36,575 bases of DNA from Clostridiales bacterium (GTDB taxonomy: Bacteria > Bacillota > Clostridia > Lachnospirales > Lachnospiraceae): NCBI GenBank assembly GCA_020860365.1, contig JAJBUL010000303.1, positions 1-36,575 of the forward strand, written 5' to 3'. A program made the position numbers and the translations under genes. Of the stretch, positions 28,869-36,575 are shown one piece after another. Below the pieces are notes generated by a model, which had not been told where the DNA came from, ran no database searches, and worked only from the letters and a program-made list of their open reading frames with translations. Position 1 is the first letter of the stretch. Each line of letters begins with the position of its first letter.

Positions 28869-30840
28869 CTAATCCTTTGTTGACCAGATTAATTTCCAGT
28901 ACAAAGAAGTATTTTCTGTATTGAAATTCTGTAGTTGAATACTCTCGCCATTCTGCAAGAGTCCGTCCGTGTTCCCGATACATTTCCCACTCTCGTGCTG
29001 AATAAAATAAGTATTCGCTCCCGCATATAAAAGAGTCCATTCAAATCCCTCTGTTTCACTGCCCGCAAACTGGTGCAAAATCCCATCTTCATCAGGAGCT
29101 ATATACATATTCGTTTGTGATGCCCTTATAGAATAGAAACCTTCTTCATTCAGCACAAGATAAAAACGATTGTTATTTACCTCTTCATAATCGGTCTCAA
29201 TTACCAGAGCTCCATCCTCTAAAGAACCACTCTCTATCCCAAGAACAATTGTCTCTTCCAGATTCGACTGAATCATATACGTGCCCGCTTCTACATAGTA
29301 GACACTTCCAATCAGTGCAGTTGACTGAGCCTCCGTTAATGGATCATCTTCCGTACTGTCTTTTGTCGTGTAAACCAACTTCCAATACTGTAAAAGATTT
29401 CCCGGATCATAATCCATAAGCACTGCCTGCTCTCCGTCCTCTCCGGAAACACATCCAATGCACTGCCCATTTTTATTTTGTATAATATAGATTCCTTTAT
29501 CTCCTCCGTATAAAAACTTCCATTGATAAAATTCTGCCTGTTCCTCGTCTGTAGAAGCTGTGTACTGGCGCAATCCTCCTTCCTCGTCAGGAGCAAGATA
29601 TCGGTTTGAATGAGAAGCCACCAGGGCATACATTCCGTTTTCACCGAGAAGAACGTAAAACTTATTACTGTTTTTTTCCTCATAAGCCAACAAATCTACA
29701 TCCATCTCATTATCAGAATATCCCCCACGAACACCAAGGAGAATCTCCGTATTTTCCTGAAGCTGGATCATATAAGTTGCAGGCGTTATTTCCATTGCAT
29801 CCCCTATGGATGTTGTTGCCTGTTCCTCGGTCAGCGGAGCGTCCTCCTCCGTATTCTTTGTAGTATAGATCAGCTTCCAGTACTGTAATTCGTTTTCTGG
29901 ATCATAATCCATTAGCACAGCCTGCTCTCCGCTTTCACCTGTCACACTTCCAATGCACTGTCCATTCTTATTTTGTATGATATAAACGCCTTTGTCTCCT
30001 CCATACAGAAAACTCCACTGATAACGTCCTTCGGTATACTCCTCATCCGTGGCGTTTTCATATTGGCGAAGAATCCCCTGCTCATCCGAAGCCAAATACA
30101 TATTGGTATGAGATGCTACAAGAGCATAATAGCCGTTTTCCCCCAGAAGCAGATAAAACTTATTGCTGTTTTTCTCCTCATAGTTCAAAAGGTTCACATC
30201 CATCTGATTGTCTGAATAGCCGTCTCTGATTCCAAGCAGTATGTCATCTCTGGCCTGCAACTGTATCATATAAGTAGCAGCCGTTATCTCCATTACTTCT
30301 CCTATGGATTTTGTCGCCTGTTCTTCTGTCAATGGAGCGTCTTCTTCACTGTCTTTTGTCGTATAGACCAGTTTCCAGTACTGTAGATTATTGCCTGGAT
30401 CATATTCCATCAAAACAGCCTGCTCCCCGCTTTCTCCTGACACACAGCTGATGCACTTTCCATTCACATTTTGCAGGATATACACGCCATCCTCATCTCC
30501 GTACAGGAGCAGCCACTGATAGCGCTCCGTCTCATTCTCCGTCTGATTGGAATACTGTCTCAATACTCCGTCCTCATCCGGAGCCAGATACATATTAGTG
30601 TGGGAGGCAGCCAGTTCATAGTACCCATTTTCCCCTAAGATAATATAAAATTTATTACTGTTTTTTTTCTCATAATCCGTCAGTCCTACATCCATCCCAT
30701 TGTCTGAATAGCCGCCGCGAACTCCCAGCAGCACACTCTCATCCTGTTCCAGCTGTATCATATAGGTCGCATCGAGAATTTCCATCACAGTTCCCACCGG
30801 TACTGTATAATAAACCGCAGATGCTTCCTCCTCATTCTTC
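28869..30840 (-). repeat. About four tandem ~165-aa (~495-bp) RICIN-like ectodomain repeats
   Basis: Recurring EEDAPLTEEQATxSIGxxMEIT.ATYMIQL...LLGxRxGYSDNxMDV...EKNSNKFY...QCIGxVxGExGEQAVLMxYDPxNxLQYWKLxYTTK. Unit boundaries near 29337, 29833 and 30329 are about 495 nt apart. Confidence 0.85.
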
Positions 30841-32870
30841 ACAGTCTGAGTGATTTCCCATACAATATTCTCCTCATTCGCCTCATCAAAGACACACAGG
30901 ACAATTTCACCTGTCTCCTCGTTTCTGCCAATGCACATTCCATTCGGATCCCGGATCATGATCTTTCCAAATCCATAATAAATAAATTCCCAGTTTTGAT
31001 TTCCAACGCCCGTATCACTCCACTGTACCAGCTGAATTCCCTCCGTAGCGTCACGATCCGGTTCACTGATCAGAGAATTTGAATGAAGCGCATAAATCGT
31101 ACGATAGCCGGAATCATTCAGATAAACATAAAATTTCTGATAATTATGGTCTTCATCCGCTGAAAGCACAACGCCATACCCATCATTCGTATAATTGCCC
31201 GATAAACTCATCACGCCCGATTCAGCAGAAAAAACGTACAGGCCATCCGGTATATCTACAATATCTCCATACTCATATTCCCCGGTTCTGTTAGCAACTT
31301 CTTCCTCACTTAAGGTTTCCACCTTCCACTGATATTTCTCCTGATCCACAGTATCAGATGCATTTGCAAAGGTTAATTCACCTGAATCGTTCTTTTGCAA
31401 ATACAATATATCCTCTGCTTTCTCAGCACTTACTCCCAAATAATAGCTGTTTTCAGCTTCGCCCTGCTTTACATACCATTGCTGTGAAACAGTTTCAGTA
31501 AGTTCTCTCTGTACAATCACCTGATCGCCCGACAGGTAGTCCGTATCCAGGGTCAATGCAAGGCCTGTATCTACATTCAGAAGATAGTACGTCTCTTCAT
31601 TGGCGTTCACAAATTCAAAACACTGGTTTTTTATATCCTTTTGCTCTACAAGCTGCAATTGTGCGCCATTCAGATAATCCTCCGTAATCTCCCAATATAA
31701 AGTATTATCTGTACTGCTTATGGTAAAATACCCTTCCAATCCCTTCACAAAGATTTCATCAATCTTCGTAGAGCCATGCGTGAAAAGAACAATTCCGGTC
31801 ACAATAATTGCCACGAGAACAACAATACCACACCAGGGAAGCAGTTTCGTGCCTCTTCCCGGGTTCGGCTCCCGCTTAACAGTAGAATAAAACGCATTAT
31901 AAAGCTGCTGAATATCCTGTATACGTTCCTCATAATCAATTCTCAGCCCTTTCATAAGTGCATTTTCCGCTTTCGCTGGAATCTTTATGCCCATCTGGGA
32001 AGGTTTTTTTATGCCTGTCTTCTTTAGTTCCAGCGGTTCCGCAAGCTGAATGCCGGTAATGCACTGATATATTGTCGAGCATAACGCATATATATCCGTC
32101 CATGGACCAATATAGCCTTCCAGCTGATACTGTTCAAGCGGAGTATATCCCTTTTTTACCTGTATCATTTCACTTTTTATGGCATTTTCCCCTTCACGTG
32201 CCGCTGCTTCCGTAAATTTTACATCCCCGAAATCCAGGAGCTTTACCCTGTTCGATTTCAAAAGCATAATATTATCCGGACTGATATCCCGGTGAACAAT
32301 TCCTGCGTCGTGCAGCTTCTTCAAAGATTCCATCACCGGTTTCATCATATCAGCAACAGTTTCAAAATCCAGTTTCCCATATTCTTTCAGGTAGGATTTC
32401 ATTGTCTGGCCTTCCAGATACTCCATTACCATATAAGCAGTTCCGTTCTCTTCAAACAAATCCTTTACCTGAACAACACCCCCATCCGTACTGCCCTCAA
32501 CTTTTGCAATCGTTCTGGCTTCCTGAATAAACTTGCGCTTTACTTCCTCCACATAGTCATAACCGACCGCATAGCTTACACTCAGTCTCTGCGTATACCC
32601 GTCATCTATCCTCGTCATCATATTTTCCGGAAAAAGTTCCTTAATAGCAACCACAATGTTCAAAGAGAGATCCAGTGCAATATAGACAATGCCAAATCCG
32701 CCTTGTCCAATCGAACGCCCAAGAAGATACTTTCCATTCAGAACAGTCATCGGACGCAAATGATTACTCTTATACTGGTAATTATTATTATCAAAACCAC
32801 AGTGAGGACATGGCCCATTTTGCTGCGTTTTTTCCTTCATGCAATTGATACATATTTTTTCGATTTGCAT
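28869..32870 (-). CDS. Transmembrane Ser/Thr protein kinase with N-terminal zinc ribbon and tandem RICIN-like ectodomains
   Basis: CINCMKEK...CPHCG; GQGGFGIVYIALD, VVAIKELF, VHRDISPDNIML, LLDFGDVKF, GPWTDIYALCSTIY; TM LLPWCGIVVLVAIIVTGIVLF; repeated trefoil-like ectodomain units. Confidence 0.9.
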   Translation of the reverse strand: MQIEKICINCMKEKTQQNGPCPHCGFDNNNYQYKSNHLRPMTVLNGKYLLGRSIGQGGFGIVYIALDLSLNIVVAIKELFPENMMTRIDDGYTQRLSVSYAVGYDYVEEVKRKFIQEARTIAKVEGSTDGGVVQVKDLFEENGTAYMVMEYLEGQTMKSYLKEYGKLDFETVADMMKPVMESLKKLHDAGIVHRDISPDNIMLLKSNRVKLLDFGDVKFTEAAAREGENAIKSEMIQVKKGYTPLEQYQLEGYIGPWTDIYALCSTIYQCITGIQLAEPLELKKTGIKKPSQMGIKIPAKAENALMKGLRIDYEERIQDIQQLYNAFYSTVKREPNPGRGTKLLPWCGIVVLVAIIVTGIVLFTHGSTKIDEIFVKGLEGYFTISSTDNTLYWEITEDYLNGAQLQLVEQKDIKNQCFEFVNANEETYYLLNVDTGLALTLDTDYLSGDQVIVQRELTETVSQQWYVKQGEAENSYYLGVSAEKAEDILYLQKNDSGELTFANASDTVDQEKYQWKVETLSEEEVANRTGEYEYGDIVDIPDGLYVFSAESGVMSLSGNYTNDGYGVVLSADEDHNYQKFYVYLNDSGYRTIYALHSNSLISEPDRDATEGIQLVQWSDTGVGNQNWEFIYYGFGKIMIRDPNGMCIGRNEETGEIVLCVFDEANEENIVWEITQTVKNEEEASAVYYTVPVGTVMEILDATYMIQLEQDESVLLGVRGGYSDNGMDVGLTDYEKKNSNKFYIILGENGYYELAASHTNMYLAPDEDGVLRQYSNQTENETERYQWLLLYGDEDGVYILQNVNGKCISCVSGESGEQAVLMEYDPGNNLQYWKLVYTTKDSEEDAPLTEEQATKSIGEVMEITAATYMIQLQARDDILLGIRDGYSDNQMDVNLLNYEEKNSNKFYLLLGENGYYALVASHTNMYLASDEQGILRQYENATDEEYTEGRYQWSFLYGGDKGVYIIQNKNGQCIGSVTGESGEQAVLMDYDPENELQYWKLIYTTKNTEEDAPLTEEQATTSIGDAMEITPATYMIQLQENTEILLGVRGGYSDNEMDVDLLAYEEKNSNKFYVLLGENGMYALVASHSNRYLAPDEEGGLRQYTASTDEEQAEFYQWKFLYGGDKGIYIIQNKNGQCIGCVSGEDGEQAVLMDYDPGNLLQYWKLVYTTKDSTEDDPLTEAQSTALIGSVYYVEAGTYMIQSNLEETIVLGIESGSLEDGALVIETDYEEVNNNRFYLVLNEEGFYSIRASQTNMYIAPDEDGILHQFAGSETEGFEWTLLYAGANTYFIQHESGKCIGNTDGLLQNGESIQLQNFNTENTSLYWKLIWSTKD

Positions 32871-32941
32871 ATCCGTTTCCTTTCCCAAAGCAGCTCTTCC
32901 ATATCGTAAAAAAATTGACAGTTAAAGTATTCCTTCACATC

Positions 32942-35900
32942 TTACTGGTGAAACAGTTTTTTCAAATTCTTTTTTAATTTTTCTGTAAACAATCGCCTGT
33001 CCATAAAAAAGAAGATGATTCCTCTTACTACTTTATTCTTTTCATTTAGCATACTCAGCAAAATATCATAACGGCTTTCCGGGGCAACAGTTACAGCAGT
33101 CTCTGTAAATGCCGTTTGCTCCCTGAAACGTTGCTGTCTGATAAAATCATACACTTGTATTTTATCGTTTCCACCATACACACTGTCTTCAAACTGCGCA
33201 CCCTTAAACATCCACAAGTCCACATCTCTGCCATACTGCAGATAGGATTCAAAGGGAACCGAAAGAACTGTATCCATAAGATCAAGATACTCCTCATACC
33301 CATCAAAGACTTCCTGGAACTTCCGCGCAAAATCAATGGCTCCCTGATGTATTGTTCGTATCACGAACTGATCTGAAAATGGTTTTTGTTCCTCCCCCAG
33401 CTTCGGTTTTACCTTTTCGCCTTCTCGTTCAAACCCAGCGCATCCCCCATCGCAATCAGAAAGAATATGTTCTCTGAATAAGCCGGATGTTTCTGGAATG
33501 TAATCATAGTAGGTCTCAATCTGAAAATGCCCTTTTCGCTCCATCCTCGATGCGCTTTCCAGATTCCTGTGTACAAACAACACATTTACAGGATGCCCGC
33601 ACAGGCTTGAAACAGCGTTCTGAATTCGCCCACTATAACCCATGTCAAAAGTTACCGATGCATTTGTAATCCTTTTATAATAGCTTTCAGCAAGCTTCCG
33701 GCTCTGTCCCAGCTTCTGATCGGAATACAATTCATCCAGAAAGACCTGGATAAACCGATAATACTCTCCATCTCCCGTGAATTTTCGCTCAGGAGAAATA
33801 CTACGCTTCTCTAATATTTCCTCCAGTTCTCCTTCTGCTAACTGGCGGCAGCAAAACTCCAGGAGTGCCGTCATTGTTCTCGGCGTATGGTTTCTATATT
33901 CAATCGGCAGATCAAAGAAATCCTGCGTATCGTGAATCATTCCAGGCAAAACTGCCTTTCGGGAAACATAGAGATACTCATATCTTAATCTGTCCTGTTT
34001 TTTTATGAGACTTTCATATACTTTCATGGGAAGCCACCCGTCCCGTGACATAAACAGAACCTGCTCATATCCCCTTTCCTTACATACGCGATCAATCCAA
34101 CGAACCAGACCGACCATATGCATCCCGACAGGATAATATCCAAGGAAATAAGGATCTCCATTTAAATCACTGTTACTGTGAAAAACACGATACGGGTTGT
34201 CAAAATAACGGTTAGCCACTATCGCCTGCATACAGGAAAATCCAACAGAATTCTCAAACACAGTATTGCTCTGCAGAGGCCCACTCGCCTTTATAGCAAG
34301 CCTGCTGCAGTCATTGGTAGCCCGCCCCTGTATATTGTTCTGAAAAACATCCCTCGCCTTCGGAAAGAACAAGGTCTCTATTCCAACCTTTCCTGCCCCC
34401 TCTATGTCACTTTTCCAGGTGTCCCCGATATGTATCACCTCTTCAGCCGATAGCTTCTCTTTACGAAGCATGCATTTGAAAAGATCTCCATTATATTTTA
34501 ATCGTCTTTCCGCCGAAGAAAGGTAAAGATTGTCATAACAATCAAAACCATTTCTACGCAGAAGCTCTGTAACCGTCTCTTTCTCCAGATACATATCTGA
34601 AACAATGACGATCTTACGTCCGGAAAGTCTGGCAATTTCGTATAATTCCTTCCCCGCCTGCCGAACCTCACAAAATCGATATTCCAGCTGGATTTCCTCT
34701 TCCTGCATCTGTCTTACCACATGCTCGGATAAGCCAAATGTCTGTCCTATCATGTCATAAATTTCAGTCAGCGTCACATCCTGATAACCGGGACATTCCC
34801 GACTCATTTTTTCTCTGGCCAGCTGCTCTCCTTTCTTTCGTAGTTTTGAGAAGCTGACATTTGCTTTATTTATACTTTCAAACTTTCGATCTAACAGATA
34901 AAACATATCCTCTGGCCTCATAAAAGGTCGTTGAAGCAGAGTATCAAAAATATCAAAACTGATGCAGGAATATTTTCCACTAAGGATCTTATCCTTAAAA
35001 TATTCAAGCCCGCCATTCCAGCTTGTCTGTAAAGTTGAAAAGAATTGATCCTCCTGTCTGTCATATTCCTGTTCTTCCCCGCAAAATGCATAGCAGAGAC
35101 GCCGCGCCTCTTCCAGATCCCTTCCGCGAAAATCATGTTCCGGCAGCCTTCTCCACATACGCGCATATAATTTCCTTGTCTCATGAAACTTCCGGCAGAT
35201 CCATTCAGGCGCGTCAACACTATTGAAAAACCGTTCAACCGCATTGAATACTGCTGTAATATCATGCATATTTTTTCTATATCTCTGTATCGTCATTTTC
35301 TCCGCGTTTGTCGAAGCCTTTTCATTCATACAGTAAAAATATGCGTCATTTTGCGTTGTTGTTACAGATTTCGCATAATAAAATACAATCGACGAAAACA
35401 GAATGTCCTCAGTCATGATAATATGTTCGCTGACTGTCTCCAGGTACGGAAGCGCCTTGTCCCAGATTTCCTTTTTATAAAGTTTATTCCACACAGTATG
35501 CCATGAATAACAGTTTCCTTCCTGTCCATAGTAAACTTTCTGTACATCTGCGCCTTGAAGACGTTCAAACATAAAACAGGACTCATGAAAATTATAAACG
35601 GTTCTTTTTCCATCCGAATTCTCCCACACGGTTTTTCCGATCACAATATCTGAATCTATTTCTAAAGCGGCAGCAAGCAGTCTATGATAGTAATCAGATG
35701 AGACATAATCATCACTGTCCAAAAAGGTAACATAATCTCCTGTCGCCGCATGAAGCCCTCTCATCCTTGCCAGAAAAAGCCCCTGATTCTCCTTACTGTC
35801 CAAAAATCTGACACGAACATCATCCCCCGCAAAATAATGTACAAGTTCTCCTATATTTCCTTTCGAACCGTCATTCACAATAATTATTTCCAGGTTTGAA

Positions 35901-36010
35901 TAAGACTGTCTCCTGACACTTTCAATACATCGCTGAAAATACTCTTCCGTACCATACACAGGAATAATTATTGATATTTTTTTCTCCGCGTTTTCTATCA
36001 AATGGTGCAT
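32942..36010 (-). CDS. Fusion of family 2 glycosyltransferase (N) and HAD-like hydrolase region (C)
   Basis: KISIIIPVYGTEEYFQRCIESVRRQSYSNLEIIIVNDGS and FLDSDDYVSSDYY (GT2); SCISFDIFDTLLQRP and VIHIGDTWKSDIEGAGKVGIETLFF (HAD). RBS AGGAGA upstream of MHHLIENAEKK. Confidence 0.88.
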   Translation of the reverse strand: MHHLIENAEKKISIIIPVYGTEEYFQRCIESVRRQSYSNLEIIIVNDGSKGNIGELVHYFAGDDVRVRFLDSKENQGLFLARMRGLHAATGDYVTFLDSDDYVSSDYYHRLLAAALEIDSDIVIGKTVWENSDGKRTVYNFHESCFMFERLQGADVQKVYYGQEGNCYSWHTVWNKLYKKEIWDKALPYLETVSEHIIMTEDILFSSIVFYYAKSVTTTQNDAYFYCMNEKASTNAEKMTIQRYRKNMHDITAVFNAVERFFNSVDAPEWICRKFHETRKLYARMWRRLPEHDFRGRDLEEARRLCYAFCGEEQEYDRQEDQFFSTLQTSWNGGLEYFKDKILSGKYSCISFDIFDTLLQRPFMRPEDMFYLLDRKFESINKANVSFSKLRKKGEQLAREKMSRECPGYQDVTLTEIYDMIGQTFGLSEHVVRQMQEEEIQLEYRFCEVRQAGKELYEIARLSGRKIVIVSDMYLEKETVTELLRRNGFDCYDNLYLSSAERRLKYNGDLFKCMLRKEKLSAEEVIHIGDTWKSDIEGAGKVGIETLFFPKARDVFQNNIQGRATNDCSRLAIKASGPLQSNTVFENSVGFSCMQAIVANRYFDNPYRVFHSNSDLNGDPYFLGYYPVGMHMVGLVRWIDRVCKERGYEQVLFMSRDGWLPMKVYESLIKKQDRLRYEYLYVSRKAVLPGMIHDTQDFFDLPIEYRNHTPRTMTALLEFCCRQLAEGELEEILEKRSISPERKFTGDGEYYRFIQVFLDELYSDQKLGQSRKLAESYYKRITNASVTFDMGYSGRIQNAVSSLCGHPVNVLFVHRNLESASRMERKGHFQIETYYDYIPETSGLFREHILSDCDGGCAGFEREGEKVKPKLGEEQKPFSDQFVIRTIHQGAIDFARKFQEVFDGYEEYLDLMDTVLSVPFESYLQYGRDVDLWMFKGAQFEDSVYGGNDKIQVYDFIRQQRFREQTAFTETAVTVAPESRYDILLSMLNEKNKVVRGIIFFFMDRRLFTEKLKKNLKKLFHQ

Positions 36011-36067
36011 TCTCTGGTCTCCTTCGTTCCTGTTAATCATATAACTGTTCTGTACTTCCGCAATTAC

Positions 36068-36575
36068 TTACTCACATATTTTTCGCATAATTCTTCTTCG
36101 CAAATATGTTTCATTCATTTTCTCAGAAATAAATTTTTTGTACACTTCCAGCTGCTGAATATATTGTTCCTTTCCCCTCAATGTGTCATTCAACTGGCCG
36201 CGCTGCTCCTCCAGTTCCGCGATATAACAGTCCTTCTCCTCTATATCTTGCTTTATTTTTCCCTGTTGCTCCTCGAGTTCAGATATGTACTGATCTTTTC
36301 CTCCCAGTGTGTCATTCAACTGACCCCGCTGCTCTTCCAGTTCTAAAATATAGGCGTCCTTACCCTGCAGAAGACGCTTGAAATCTTCTCTCTGTGCTTC
36401 CAGCTCTTCTATATATTCCTCTTTTTTCTCCAGTCCTGTGTTCAGCTGACTCCGCTGTTCTTCCAGTTCCGTTATATAGAATTCCTTCGATTCCAGACCT
36501 TCGTTCAGCTGTAGTCGTTGAGATTCCAACTCTTCAATATAATAATCTTTTCCATTCAGATTCTCATTCAGTTCT
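36068..36575 (-). CDS. Coiled-coil protein with 21-aa tandem repeats, 5' end beyond the right edge
   Basis: Frame stays open to 36575; seven 21-aa units of consensus LN..L..K#.YI.ELE.QR.Q (# = D/E). Confidence 0.8.
   Translation of the reverse strand, partial: ELNENLNGKDYYIEELESQRLQLNEGLESKEFYITELEEQRSQLNTGLEKKEEYIEELEAQREDFKRLLQGKDAYILELEEQRGQLNDTLGGKDQYISELEEQQGKIKQDIEEKDCYIAELEEQRGQLNDTLRGKEQYIQQLEVYKKFISEKMNETYLRRRIMRKICE

Noticed and set aside
28869-30840. Possible CRISPR-like periodic repeats
   Set aside because: Period is about 495 bp, coding in frame, with trefoil-like protein conservation and no short repeat/spacer pattern.
1-36575. tRNA, rRNA, insertion-sequence transposase or phage integrase genes
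   Set aside because: No recognisable cloverleaf, rRNA or transposase/integrase motif was seen by eye; a dedicated scan would be needed to exclude small tRNAs.

Overview
This window looks like Lachnospiraceae/Clostridia-type chromosome, judged only by protein style. Nearly every gene is on the minus strand. (1) At 1-9.2 kb there is a carbohydrate operon read right to left: GH31, then GH2 beta-galactosidase-like, then a GH115 gene cut by the left edge. The GH2 and GH115 genes carry at least three related GC-rich palindromic repeat insertions that are read through in frame, in two different reading frames. (2) At 9.29-9.69 kb there is a candidate type I toxin-antitoxin locus that was not called in the ORF track: a 31-aa hydrophobic peptide, a shared bidirectional terminator and a convergent antisense promoter. 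(3) At 9.8-11.0 kb there is a recombination scar joining two truncated genes. (4) At 11.1-32.9 kb there is a large co-directional type VII secretion (T7SSb/ESX-like) island. It holds five tandem WXG100-like proteins, an EsaB/YukD-like protein and an EssC FtsK/SpoIIIE ATPase broken by a G-tract frameshift and an in-frame amber codon. It also holds a lipase with a C-terminal helical tail (reverse-arranged, TslA-like candidate effector), a Ser/Thr kinase with tandem RICIN-like ectodomains, a secreted RICIN-like relative, an LTA-synthase-like sulfatase, and a membrane C11/clostripain-like protease. The protease's cytosolic N-terminus is a degenerate copy of the kinase's zinc ribbon and N-lobe. No EssA, EssB or EsaA is recognisable. 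The kinase / pseudokinase-protease pair is the best candidate for an undescribed system. (5) At 32.9-36.6 kb there is a GT2-HAD fusion glycosyltransferase and a coiled-coil protein made of 21-aa repeats, cut by the right edge. All assignments come from reading the sequence and motifs; no database search was run.
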